From NCBI RefSeq assembly GCF_014356525.2, contig NC_052509.1, positions 35,894,001-35,958,000 of the forward strand: a DNA stretch of 64,000 bases. Direction: 5' to 3'. Made by a program: the position numbers and the translations under genes. The notes under the pieces are model-generated. The model was not told the DNA's origin. It saw only the letters and a program-made list of their open reading frames with translations, and did no database searches. This stretch comes from Nilaparvata lugens. Its lineage: Eukaryota > Arthropoda > Insecta > Hemiptera > Delphacidae. The first letter of the stretch is position 1; each line of letters begins with the position of its first letter. Below, piece after piece: positions 11,561-23,114 of this stretch.

Positions 11561-12890
11561 TTTTTATTTTATTAAAATTCATTATAATTTTATATTAAAA
11601 TTGAATATTACAAGGGTACTAGAAGTTATTTCTGTAATTGAACATTCAAGAAGCCTATCAAAATATTCAATATTGAAAGCATAAGTATGTAAGAATCTGT
11701 TTTTTCAAACTTCCGGAGAGAACTGGGTACTTGAAGGAGATTATTACCTTATCTCTGCTTAATCAACGTTTGAGCGCAACTGGAGTCGCTGCAGTCTCAG
11801 CGCTAGTCTCTGCTAGTATCCATCGTCGCTTCGACAAGAACAGCTCCCTGCTAGCTTCGCTACTCTTATCGCAGCTAGTATTGTTTAACACAGTTCCAAC
11901 ATAAACGCGCCCTTATAATTAAAGTTTGAACCAATTCGAGTCTAAGCCAAAGGCTGACTCAAATAAGTTGAAGCTTTCTCTTTGCAAACGGCCTTAAGTC
12001 TGATAACTTGCTTAGGAAATTAATAATTCAAATTTTTGCAAATGAAGTATCAAATTTGAAATTGAAATTTCAATTTCTTGCAAATTAAAAATTATTCAAA
12101 ATTTTGTGATGAAGAATCTCGTATCATGTGAAATTACAAATAATTCTGAACAAGATTCCACAGAAATGTTGAAATTTAGTATTGGGGAGAGAGGAATGCT
12201 AACAAAAAATAGTAAACCATGTCATACAGTCAAAATTGAATTTTTTTATTGTTATAACTTTTGAAGGCCTTCCTATTCAATCAAATCAATATTTTGGAGC
12301 ATATTGACCATGTTGTACAAAGGTTATGTTCTTTCAAAATCACTCATTAGATGTAATTAACATACGCTTATTAGCCTACTTAGTTGGAAGTGCAAAGGGA
12401 GTAGAAAAACTCAGAGATTATGAAATTAGGGTGCCTTCATGGTTTTATGAAACTAATACTTTCCTTACCTACGGTAGTAGAGCCGTGAGTCCCTATTTCA
12501 TATCGGGGCCGTGAGACCCCGGTTACTACCTACGCGGTTACTACCTACGGTAGTAGGGCAAGGAAAGTAATAAGGAAAAAATGACATAACATTTCTCATC
12601 AGATATGCAAATTATGTCCTACAATATATTTTTTATTTATAGTCTATGATAATTTTATGTAGACTTAATAAATTTATCAATAAAGAAAATATACAATGAA
12701 TAGATCAAAGCATTTGAAAGAATATTAGGTAGGATACTCCTAAAGCATACAATGTCGACATGAATTCGATCTTACATGACTTTTGCAGAAATGATAATAT
12801 TTGCAAATTATTCAGCAGTGGAACATGTGAACATATCGCCTCTTTCAGAACTCGCCACTCTACAACGATTGTGTTTGTTTTTTTTTGCAG
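11561..12890. other. Upstream region of the RBM12-like gene
   Basis: AT-rich, with a family A 3' fragment and CGCTAG/GCTAGTAT words at 11790-11885. A promoter or 5' noncoding exon is expected here or further upstream but none could be supported. Confidence 0.35.
12430..12575 (+). repeat. Family A 3'-end fragment with local duplications
   Basis: Carries ACTTTCCTTACCTACGGTAG and ends TAGTAGGGCAAGGAAAGTA, with GGTTACTACCTACG repeated between. Confidence 0.65.
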
Positions 12891-12897
12891 TCGCAAT

Positions 12898-13040
12898 ATG
12901 AGTGTTATAGTGAGACTCCAGAACCTGCCTTGGTCGGCGGTAGCTGCCGATATTCGCCAGTTTTTCGCAGGCCTGTCGATTCCAGAAGGAGGAGTCAATA
13001 TAGTTGGAGGTGAATTGGGTGATGCTTTCATAGCATTCAG
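12898..13040 (+). CDS. Rbm12: RBM12-like coding exon 1
   Basis: Encodes the first 47 codons plus two bases, the first half of RRM1. A T-rich tract and AG at 12889-12890 put seven untranslated bases (12891-12897) before the ATG, so the exon probably begins at 12891 and an upstream untranslated exon is likely. The donor reads CAG|GTAAAA at 13040/13041. Confidence 0.92.
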
Positions 13041-13702
13041 GTAAAAATTCTTCGTTTAGGTGATAAACTGTTATCATAAATAACATTTCTTTAAATGTTG
13101 AATTTAGCTAATTCCAGTCATTGCATGAAAAATGAACTGTTATTAATAAAATAGACATTTGTTTTTCATTTGAAAAATTGATCCACTATGTTTCTGAAGA
13201 TTGGCATCTGAAGATTGTGTTGCCTTGGTGTGCAATCATGTTTCTACTTTCTAAAATGGTATATACTTTATTTTATCCAAACAAAAAAAAATAGTCCATT
13301 CAATATTGACATAAAAATGGGAGTGTGCATGCAATATATATTGTACTTCTGACTTATATATTGCTCGGATACATAAGAGAAGACCAGAACCAATTTTTTC
13401 ATCCAACATTTCGATGTGCTTGATACAGAGTGGCCTAAAAATAAAAACCACGTATTTTCGGCTCATTTCCACTAAATCCAGTCATCGGACAGAAAACTTA
13501 GCTTTTTTTAGATTTTCTGAATAAAATAAAATCAGTCTGAGCTCTCTCAAAAATGTGTAAAATTATAAGAAAAATCAATATTTTGCTGAATTCTAGATTT
13601 TACACAAAAATATCTTCCGATTGTCACCATTTGAATGCATAATTCTAAGTCTTCTGGACGTAATTTTATGCTCTACAACCTGAGAACAGAACTAGAGCGT
13701 TC

Positions 13703-13740
<38 letters not shown>

Positions 13741-16700
13741 CACTTTAATGTAATGTACTTATTGTAAGAATGAAGAATAAATGGTACATTCATTTGAATC
13801 TATTTTGTTTCGAATAATTTGAAATATTAATCATATCTATCAAATCAAATATCCTGATTTAAGCTAGGTGTACACTTACTCGAATGCATAACCAGTATTG
13901 CAGTATCAAATTAATGTATTTCATTCAAACAAATGGATTATTCTTTACTATTGATTTTCATTCATTCTATTTTCAGTAGATTTTATGAGATTCGTTGTAT
14001 TCATACAACAATATTACTTATGAACTATTCAATTATAGAGCTAGAACAAAACAAGAGATAATAATAATAATACTGAGGGTGATGCCCACATAAGCTCTTA
14101 GGCTTGTGTGTGGGTAATGAGTGAGGGATGATGATGAGAGATGCCGACTACTTTTTAGATATCACAGTAGCATAAACCTAATCAGTTTCGAGAATAAATT
14201 TAATGTGAAAAATACAGTACGTAATACTGTATTTAGAAACTAGAAGAACTCATTTGCTGTTGTTGATAAATTCAGATGATTAGGCTGTAACTGAATCGTT
14301 GACTTGATCATTTGATTCTTGGACTGGTAATGACAGAGTAAATGATGTGATGTTGAAACGTTATAAATGAATTCAGTAATATGATGAAGTTGCAGGAGTA
14401 ATATTTATAATGCATAATGGGAGAGTGAATTTTCAGTGATAATATATATGATTTGATTATGAATCTAATTCAATATGCCATTTCACAACTAATGGTTTTT
14501 TGTAGCACTGATGAAGATGCCCGCCTTGCAATGCAGCGAGACGGCGGAAAGGTGAAGGACAGCAAAGTGAAGCTCCTCCTGTCATCTCGCACTGAAATGC
14601 AACGGGAGACCACTCGTCAGCAGAGCATTCAAATGCAGTACCTGCAAATGCAACATTTGCAAACTGCACCTGCAGCTGCAGGTACACAGCCAGCTGCATA
14701 TCAAATGCAGCAGCCTACATTAACCAGCAATCCTGGTGCTAGTGCAGCTGCTCGCACTTTTCAACCTTCAATGCCAAATGTGCAGCAGAATATTTATGGA
14801 CAAGCACAACATGGATCTCAACCTCTGCCTGCCATGACACCAATGCCAGGGATGCAGTTTCCTCAGATGACCCCCTATTCAATGGCAGCTCCTGTAAATC
14901 CTTTGGCAGTGAATCCTTCACCACAACTAGAATTGTCCACACCAAACAGCCAAATGCATATCAGGAATCAGCTACAATTAGAACAACCAGTACCTTTGGG
15001 ACAAGTTCCTTTTCAAACAGGGCCACACATGAATCAACCCTATCAGATGCCACCTGCCCAAGTTAACCAATCACCAGTCTCTCAAGCAATGACTCCTGTA
15101 ATGCAAACACCAAACCAACATATTGCACAGCCACAAAACTTTCTACCCGTCAATCCACAACACATAAATGTGCCATCAAATTTTCAACCATCAATGCAGC
15201 AAGTGCCTCCTGGCTATCAAGCTCAAATTATGAATCAGCCTCCACCATTTCAAGCTAATGCACCTCGAATGACTCAACCCACACAGCTCCCACCAGCCAA
15301 CACACAAGGCAACCAGAGTATGCCACCTTCTTTTCCACCCGCTGCAGGCTTTTCCAACTCAAATACGCCTCCTTTTCATTTGAATGCCAATCAACAAGGA
15401 GACTCTCCAGCTTTATCTCCACAAATATCAAATGTTGAATCTGCCCCAAATTCCAGATCACCTCTTCTACAAAGAAAGCCTGAGAACAAGGTAAATGCCA
15501 GTAGTGACAATTATAGTAACAAGAATGATAAGACTAGAAGAAGCAGATCACATTCATCAGGATCTTCCGGTTCACGGTCTCATCCACGAGAGCAAAGAAA
15601 TAAAGACAAGTATCCAGAGAAAGACAGGAGGAAGAGGAATAGTAGAGACTATAGACAGAGAAGTAGTAAGAGAGGGTGTAGTCGGTCTAGAGACCTGCGA
15701 TTTTCGAGAGATAGAAGACGGGATGATGACTCAAGATCAGGCAGAAGGAGTGACAGTAAACGATCTACTGATCCCAAGCACCTCTATAAGGATTATGAAA
15801 ACCCTAACAGCAACCTCAAACCATCAGTTGTGCCAGCTGTTAAATCAAAACCATCAACCACAGCCTCAACTAATTTGGAAAATTCTAAATCCCCAGCATC
15901 CAAAACAGCTGAAAAAACAGAATCTGACCACAAATCCTCTCAGAAAAGTGATAATAAGTACAAGAAAGATTCATCTCAAAATAATAAGGATGTTTCTTTC
16001 AAAAAATTCTCTCAACAAAGTGATAATAAGTGCAAGAATGATCTATCTCAAATTAATAAGGATGTTTCATCATCTGATTTCACCAGCTCCATTAACAATG
16101 AAATATCAACAAGAAATCCATCATCAAACAATAGGACTTCTCATGTTGGTGAAGAATATAAGTATGAAACAAGTCCCACAAAACGTAAAGCTTCAAATGA
16201 TGATTACAGTCAAGATTCTCACCATCACAATAAAATAGAACGTTATGAAGGAGGAATGAGAAAAAGAAGAGACTTAGATGACAGTCCTGCAAGATTTGTA
16301 ACTGATAATCACAACAGGAAGAGTTTTGATGATCCAGGAAACAATCAGAAACCAGGCTTTAGGAATGAAAATTTCAATAGATTCAACTCGGAGTTCGGTG
16401 AAACAAACAGTTCAGACTATCCACAACGACCTAGATTTGATTACCAACCAAATTGCTGTGTTATAATTGAGAATTTTCCAATTTTCAATGGCCCCAAAGA
16501 TGTTATTGACTTTTTTCACGGATTATCACCAGAAATGCATATCAAACTGCAGCGTGATAACTTCGGCCATTTTAATTCCGCTCTCATCAGATTTGCCAGC
16601 TACGATGATAAACTGAAAGGACTCAGAAGAAATGGATTCAAATTGAAAAAGTCAGAGGTTACTGTTCGTCATCTTAGTGATAGAGAATTTGATGAGGCAG

Positions 16701-18679
16701 ATGATACCGTCCTCCAAGATGTTCCTCCAAAAGATCCTGTGTCAAGTACATCAAATTATGATGAGCTGGAGCTTTTCCAGAGAGAATATTATTTGATGGA
16801 TTTTCAATGTTTGTGCTTGGAAGGATCTGAGGGTGTTGATCCAGTTTATGATTGTAGTAATGTTTATCATCCAGATATTCGTGAGGTGTTCAACCAAATA
16901 AACCCAGTCGATTTGTTCATCCACTATGGTGTCTACATTAATAGAGCTTTCATCCAGTTTGAGAGTCATGCTAAAGCCAATTCAGCCAGAAATTTGTTTG
17001 CAGGTCTAATGATTGACTCAGTTGCTATCAAAGTGTTTCCCTGCTCTGACGAGCAGTATGCAAAGTTCAAAGAAATTGTGGAGAAAGATGATTCCAATAA
17101 GAAACCTAAGAGAGAGCCCAATAGGAGGGAGAGAGTGAGAGGAAGGCCTATGTTACCAAATCCAGCTAGTTTTGGTACTAGGTTCAATGAGATGAAGAAT
17201 TTTGATCCTAGAATGGATAATAGTTTCAATAATAATGATGGCATGTCAGAAGATAGCGATTTTGGAAAACAAATACCACGTTTCAACCAACGTACTCTAC
17301 TCCCTAACCCAGATACAGTGTTGAAGTCATGCTGTATAATAATGCAAGGTTTGCCACTCAATGTGCACTATCAAGATATTGTGCAATTTTTCAGCTCCTT
17401 GAAAATTCAACCCAAGCTGATCCACTTGATGGTTGAAAATGACGCACCAACAGGAGATGCATTCTGTGAGTTCTACACAGAAGATGAAGCTGCTTTGTCA
17501 GTAAAGAGAAACAACGGTCGGTTGGGCAGGCATACTGTGCATGTGCGTTTGGTGAGCCAGGAAGAACTAGACAGAGCTGTAGGCAAGGGGATGAAACCTC
17601 AATCACCACCCCCACCTCATGTCCATGCCTTTGTTGGTGCTAGTCCATCTCACCCGCCCCCAGGACCGCCCCCAGCAGAGTTTGCAGGACAGCCACCTCC
17701 ATTCCCAGGTGATGGTCCCATGCCTCCTATTGACTTTAGTGGTGGGTTTATGGCTCGAGGTAGGGGAGGTCCAATGATGATGATGATGATGAGAGGGAGA
17801 GGTAGAGGACTTGAAGGAGGTGTTCGAGGAGGGAGGGGAGGCTTTGAAGGTGGTTTCAGAGGAGGGAGAAGAGGGTTTGAAGGAGGGAGAGGAGGGTTTG
17901 AAGGAGGGAGAGGAGGGTTTGAAGGAGGGAGAGGAGGGTTTGAAGGAGGGAGAGGAAAGTTTGAAGGAGGGAGAGGAAGGTTTGAAGGAGGGAGAGGAAG
18001 GTTTGAAGGAGGGAGAGGAGGGTTTGAAGGAGGGAGAGGAGGGTTTGACGGAGGGAGAGGAGGGCTTGAAGGAGGGAGAGGAGGGTTTGAAGGAGTGAGA
18101 GGAGGGTTTGAAGGAGGGAGAGGAAGGTTTGAAGGAGGGAGAGGAGGGTTTGAAGGAGGTTTCCGAGGGGGGAGAGGTGGATTTGAGGGTGGTGCTCGAG
18201 GATTTGACAGTGGTATAAGAGGAGGACGAGGTGGATTTGAAGGTGCCATGAGTGGAGGGAGAGGAGGTGGTTTTGAAGGTGGTATCCGTGGAGGACGAGG
18301 TGTATTTGGTCGTCGTGGTGGACTCATCCCACCCCACCCCGTTACCGCAGACCTTCCACCCTCCACTGCCCCCAATGACCATCTAAATGAAGACGACCTT
18401 CTTCCCGACTCGAAGGTGGAGTCGTTTGGTAAACCTGGCTGTGTGGTTGCCGCTGAAGGCATTCCGTACCGTGCAGACGTCAATGACATTATTGATGTGT
18501 TCAAAAACTACAAGCTGCTGGTGGCTGAGAATGTGATACGTAGGTATGATGATTATGGCAAAGTGACGGGTGATGCGCGTATAGCATTCGAATCACCGGA
18601 TGATGCGAAAGAAGCGATTCGCCGGTATGATGGCACAAGAATGCAGAATCGCACAATCCGATTGCATTTGGTTAGATGA
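12898..18679 (+). CDS. Rbm12: RBM12 (SWAN)-like multi-RRM RNA-binding protein, two coding exons, 1438 aa
   Basis: Predicted RNA-binding protein, probably nuclear, by homology to RBM12/SWAN. The join 12898-13040 + 14506-18679 gives 47 codons, a split Ser codon (AG|C) and 1390 further codons, ending at TGA 18677-18679. RRM1 (about residues 1-80) begins MSVIVRLQNLP and contains GGVNIVGGELGDAF and STDEDARLAM, close to my recollection of the vertebrate RBM12 start. Then come a Gln/Pro/Met-rich linker (about 85-370), an Arg/Ser-rich block (about 390-476), RRM-like domains at about 697-775, 810-890 and 990-1066, a Pro-rich stretch (about 1080-1130), an RGG array (about 1131-1316) and a C-terminal RRM (about 1359-1438). 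The protein is longer than vertebrate RBM12 (about 930 aa), mostly through low-complexity sequence. The start at 12898 is chosen because it matches the family N-terminus and follows a 3' splice site at 12889-12890. Upstream noncoding exons were not identified. Confidence 0.93.
13041..14505 (+). other. RBM12-like intron 1 (1465 bp)
   Basis: GT-AG intron splitting RRM1. It holds a diverged dispersed repeat at about 13535-13715 (also at about 29395-29570), an (AT)n run around 13711-13737, and at about 14065-14145 a second dispersed repeat also found at about 47880-47960. No coding sequence was recognised. Confidence 0.85.
13711..13737. repeat. (AT)n microsatellite
   Basis: About 13 TA units within a dispersed repeat in the RBM12-like intron. 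Confidence 0.85.
14506..18679 (+). CDS. Rbm12: RBM12-like coding exon 2 (large terminal coding exon)
   Basis: Acceptor TTTTTTGTAG|CACTGATG at 14505/14506 restores the RRM1 frame exactly (AG|C Ser, then Thr-Asp-Glu-Asp-Ala). The rest of the protein is one uninterrupted exon. The upstream ATGs at 14453 and 14459 lie in the intron, so the open frame beginning there is not the true start. Confidence 0.93.
15947..16090 (+). repeat. 72-bp in-frame tandem duplication inside RBM12-like exon 2
   Basis: Two adjacent diverged copies of a 72-bp unit (from 15947 and from 16019) each encode about 24 Lys/Ser/Asn/Asp-rich residues containing SDNK and NKDVS. The unit length is a multiple of three, so the frame is kept. 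Confidence 0.8.
17774..17793 (+). repeat. ATG trinucleotide run encoding poly-Met
   Basis: Six consecutive ATG codons just before the RGG array give a short methionine run inside the RBM12-like protein. Confidence 0.85.
17876..18148 (+). repeat. 21-bp coding minisatellite encoding the RGG box (13 units)
   Basis: Thirteen consecutive 21-bp units encode the heptad F-E-G-G-R-G-G with changes such as GK, GR, FD, LE and GV. More irregular RGG/FEGG units flank it (17755-17875 and 18149-18310). The sense strand is almost purely purine, which also creates long but spurious antisense Pro/Ser-rich frames. RGG boxes are known RNA- and protein-interaction modules and arginine-methylation targets; that role here is inferred. 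Confidence 0.95.
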
Positions 18680-20345
18680 GAAGACATGTTCGACCGGTCT
18701 CACTTCATTTCGGTCGCTAGAAAAACCTCAAATAAAACGTTGACAATTGTTGATCATCAGTCAATCTGAAAACATTTCTATGAACAGGTGACGAGCAGTA
18801 CCAATGTCAAACATAATTAGATTTCAGATCATTGTGATGGCCGGTTACATGAACTTCAGCTACGATTTTCACTCGGATCACTCATAAGCACAACTGAGTA
18901 TGTTTACATAGAAGATATTCTCCAACAATCTAGTAGCCGCAAGCCAAATGTGATGTGATGGGGTCCCATCACCCAGTCATAATTATGTACCTATGTTTAT
19001 ATCTTGTCGCATATTTGATTGTTCTTTGTCATTAAGTATGTATGCTGGTAAAATATCTATTTGACGATTATGATAATTTTCATTATTATTGTAATGAAGC
19101 CATTAAAGAGTTGCGGTAAAGCAGAAATCTTTGTCAGCAACTTAATTTTATATTATTGCATTCACTTTTCAGCTATTTCATTTTGTAGTAAAAGTGATCT
19201 TGTGATTAAGTTTCAAAGTTATCAAAATTCATAATGTTTTATTACTGCATAAACAGTGAAGATTTCTAGACTTTTTCAAGAACTAATTGACAGGAAATGT
19301 TCAAATTTAGTACAGAACCTACTTTAAGGTCTAGAAATTTTGTCTTTAGAGGACTTACGAAGATACGCCCAAGAAAGGCGATTTCATAGCTTTCCACAGT
19401 TTTTTTCTGCGTTTTCTCGTATTTTTCAAGACCGAATTGAGATTAAATTATCAAAATTGGTTCAGAAGTTCAGCTAGGGTCTAGAAATGAGAAGTAATTT
19501 ATTATATTTATTAAATAGTTGATCCAACCCTTAAAAGATAAATTTGAAACAGTGATAAAAATAACACTAGGCCTAATTTCATAGAATGGTATTTTTGAAC
19601 AATTTAAGGTTTTAAAGATTTTATCATGTAGTAGAACTTTAACATTTAACCCTATTCAGTGCATCCTATTTGTTTAATAGTTGAATTTATCATTGAAGGG
19701 TTTTGTTTCTATTGAGTTGAATTATAATATCTGAAGTCTATATTTTTTAAATTCCAGAACAATTTATAAACAAGTGGTATAAGAGGATGTATTCCTAACT
19801 GAATATTATAATAGTATCATAGAATTGAAGTAATGTTCATTATAAGAATAATTTCACTCATTCATTTGATGTAAATAGCTTTCAAATAATAGAATAATAA
19901 ATGTGTATAGTATTTAGGCATGGTTTCATAATGCTATTTAGAAAGTTTGATGAATTCATTTTTATACTTCAAATGGACATTTTTTGGTTATATTGTGTGT
20001 ATATATTATTTTGTTTAGCATTCCCGAGAACTCACGAAATTATTTACACAGAAAAAATGAAGATCATCATGTATTGAGTGTTATAATATAATATTATTTT
20101 TATTGGAGATAGCGTAATTTAGTTCAAAGATATTAGACTATGAATAATTTATAATATAATAATAATTTTATAGTATAATCTATAATATAGATTAACAAGA
20201 CGAACTGTAATGATTCATTTTAGTAATATTAAGTGAATTATTAACAAATATAACAGTAACCTAGTGTGAATAATCCATTAAGTAGCTGGTCCACTGTAGC
20301 CAAGTGTTGGATACTTATTATTTTGTCTTAGAATAAAAGTGACTG
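18680..20345 (+). promoter_or_regulatory. Probable 3' UTR / flank of the RBM12-like gene with candidate poly(A) signals
   Basis: AT-rich noncoding sequence after the stop. AATAAA hexamers occur near 18730, near 19897 and near 20332. The last precedes a change in sequence character and could be a distal site. Which is used cannot be told from sequence. No open frame of interest is present. Confidence 0.4.
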
Positions 20346-21294
20346 GAATTTTCATTTTAATTTGTCTCTTTGATTTGATTCTATCAAATCACGAACCTAA
20401 TTCCTAGGTAAATTATTTCACGTTTTTAATAACGTGCAGATGTTAGCGGAGCTCTTCAACTTCTGTTAGAAGCACAAATGAATTGAATTTAGTTTTATAG
20501 TTACATACAGCATCAGAAGTATTAACAAATAATGTAATAATACACAATATAAAAACTATTTGATTGAGCTTATCTTTTATCTTAAGTAAACTTTATAGGC
20601 CTATTAGTTCAGTCAATATATAAAAGGGGGTCACATTTTGATCCATATGAGAGTCAGGGATGTTGAAGCGACAGAGTAATATTTGAAGAGTAATTTTTCA
20701 TTCAAATAGGATCACCAATGATACCTAAAATCATTCTTGTAAGAGAAATATTTTGCTGTTTCAATAATTTTCAACTGTGTATAATTGAAAGTTGCGGGTT
20801 TCAAAGATTACAATACAACAGTTCTTGAGCGAGTTCTGCAACCCAGGGGGTCACTAGTGTATTAATATGTCTATATTCACTGTATGTAAACCGCTTTTTG
20901 CTCAGTCAATTATGTTGTATATTAACCTGCTGGTTATAATCATAAGGATATTCACAATGTTGGAGTTAGCTGGCTAAGTCGAGCTATTCGCTAACTCCTG
21001 CTATTTGCTAAGTCTGTGTTAACTGAATGCTATAGTAGTGCGTTAGAAAAAAATAGCAGGCGAGGTAGCAGATAGCGCAGGTTTGAGTCCGCTAACTGTA
21101 GCTAACTGTTAAAACGGCGGCCATTTTTGTTCTGGTCATATTTGGTAGCAAACGTAAGGTTATAAACTTTGAGTTACACAAATTATCCGCTTGGAGCGCT
21201 GTTGGAGTTAGCTTATAGCAAGGTCTATAAATAATACAGGTCATGACACAATCCCGTGATGCATTTCAAAATCGCCATTTTATGGGGCTCTAGT
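20346..21294. other. Intergenic stretch without recognised gene
   Basis: AT-rich. Around 20960-21200 there are repeated GCTAACT / TAGCTAAC words and an imperfect inverted arrangement, perhaps the remnant of a small element. No coding sequence was recognised. Confidence 0.4.
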
Positions 21295-21487
21295 CACTAC
21301 CTCCGTAAACAAAGCCGTACCTAGTGCGTCCTAGACGTCAGCACAGGTAGGGCTCCACCAATAAAAATTTTGTTAATTTCAGCTGATCTATATCAGCTAG
21401 TGTTTTTATTGGTGTAGGAGCCCTACCTGTGCTGACGTCACCATCAACCACCTGTCATGCACTATGGCTTTTTTTACGGAGGTAGTG
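21295..21487. mobile_element. MITE with terminal inverted repeats, about 193 bp
   Basis: Starts CACTACCTCCGTAAA and ends with its complement TTTACGGAGGTAGTG. The inner arms (around GACGTCAGCACAGGTAGG) also pair, so most of the element folds on itself. It is flanked on both sides by CTCTAGT, a 7-bp (or, counting the neighbouring G, 8-bp) target-site duplication. No coding capacity. The superfamily is uncertain; an 8-bp duplication would suggest hAT. Confidence 0.85.
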
Positions 21488-21626
21488 CTCTAGTTCACAG
21501 ATAGATTTTCAAATCTATCAGCTTTTATCATTATAGATTGAACAACATGATGTGATATATATATATATATATATGCCTTATGAATCCTTAACAATCCTTA
21601 AGATACAAGAATGAGAACAATTTTCA

Positions 21627-23112
21627 ATAATCTTCTTCTTCTTCTTCTTCTTTCAAGGATTAGGCGTACACACCTGTTCCGGTTTCAAAGGATATAACTA
21701 TTTACTCTACCATCTTTTCAGAGGTCTGCCAATATCCCTTCTACCGTAGGGTCTATATTTCATGACAGCCTTTGGTATCCTAGTATCTGGCATTCGTTCC
21801 ACATGGTTTTTCCAGTTCAATCTGTTTATTTCAAGTTGTGCAGCTAATGATGATATTCCTAACTCATTTCTAATGTCATCATTGCGGAATCTGTCTAACT
21901 TTGTACAACCTTTCACACTTCGAAGAAAACGCATCTCTGCAGCTTGAACTCTGCTTAATGTTTACTTCTTGTTAACCCAAATTTCTGCTCCATACAATAA
22001 TGTTGGTACCGCCATCACTTTATAAAATTTTAATTGTGTCTCCTTCCTTGTTCTGTTTTTCAACCGGCGTTTTATTGTAGGTACCACATATATGTAGAAA
22101 TCTATTCAGTTTCAGATCCACATCATTATCAAATCCATATGTGATCTCAACACCCAGGTACTTGAAATAGGACACTTGTTCGAGTAAAGCGTCATCCAGC
22201 ATTATTTTGGTCCTGACAGGTGATTTGCCGCAGAATGCCATTGTTTTGGTTTTGCTTTTTGAGATTAACAAATTATACTTCTTTGTAATGTTATTCAGAA
22301 CATACATTGCCTTCTGCAAGTTGTCTTCAAAGTTCTGTAAAATAACAAGGTCATCTGCAAACATTAAAATCATTAAATATCTTGTCAGATTCAATCGTAT
22401 TCCAGGAGGAGCTTCATTCATCCAGCATCGTATAACGTCGTCAAGGTAGATATTAAATAAAGATGGGGATAAGCTACAACCTTGCCTTACACCTTGGTTT
22501 GTCACGATTTCTCCGGTGAGGTGGGATCCTGTGTCAATAGTAATTTTGGTTCCTTGATATAAGCTTTTTATCGCGTCAATTAAATGCTTGGGATATCCTC
22601 TTCTTGTCATAATGCACCAAAGTGTAGGTCTATCTAAACGGTAAAAAGCCTTTTCGAAATCAACGAATGCCATGTGGGTCTCAATATTAAATTCTCTATT
22701 TTTCTCAATAATCTGCTTCAAACTGAACACCTGATCAATGCAAGAGTGACCTTTCCGGAAACCTGACTGTTCCTCCAGCAAAATGGTATTTGAGATTGGT
22801 TGAAGTCTACCATTAATTATTTTGCTGTAAATTTTGTAAGCCGCTTGTAGCAAGCTGATTCCTCTATAGTTGGATACATTTATTTCTCTCTCCTTTTTTG
22901 AATATTGATACGATTTTTGAAATTTTCCATTCTTCCGGAATTTTACAGCTCTTCCAACACATGTTTATAAAGTGCAGAAACCTAAATCTGAAAAATAAAC
23001 CTCCGTATTTAATTAGTTCTGAGTTTATACAATCTATACCAGTCGACTTTCTATTTTTTGTATTTTTTAAAGCAGCTTCTAGTTCTGTCAACTCTATCAT
23101 ATCCACTGTGGG
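21627..23112 (-). mobile_element. 5'-truncated, frameshifted non-LTR retrotransposon (RT and C-terminus)
   Basis: Minus-strand reverse-transcriptase relic in several frames. 23106-22864 carries the RT N-terminal part (KSTGIDCINSELIKYGG, PEEWKISKIVSIFKKG). 22853-22020 carries the core, including SGFRKGHSCIDQVF, FVDFEKAF (motif A), GVRQGCSLSPSLFNIY and MFADDLVIL. 21934-21707 carries a typical LINE C-terminus (RPYGRRDIGRPLKRW). The frame breaks between parts, so it is dead. The 3' end is a (GAA)n tail, seen as TTC repeats at 21627-21652 on the + strand. The plus-strand ORF1 fragment begins directly at its 5' edge. Clade uncertain (RTE-like by tail and C-terminus). Confidence 0.88.
22020..22853 (-). 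pseudogene. Reverse-transcriptase core of the minus-strand LINE relic
   Basis: Largest open segment (277 codons) of the relic, containing RT motifs A to C. The catalytic FADD is present. Motif A has Tyr in place of the usual second Asp (FEKAFYRLD), which is probably decay. The endonuclease domain is missing because of 5' truncation. Confidence 0.88.
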
Positions 23113-23114
23113 CT

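Noticed and set aside
12760..12897. Upstream extension of RBM12-like exon 1
   Set aside because: In frame with the ATG at 12898, but separated from it by a polypyrimidine tract and AG. The family N-terminus starts at the later ATG.
15495..16238. 247-codon + frame
   Set aside because: Shifted-frame shadow of the RBM12-like exon. No family resemblance, while the host frame has RS-like and RRM sequence.
17603..18504. Long antisense Pro/Ser-rich frames (259 and 284 codons)
   Set aside because: They are the reverse strand of the purine-rich 21-bp minisatellite and flanks. The repeat lacks stops in every frame, and the sense frame carries RRMs on both sides.
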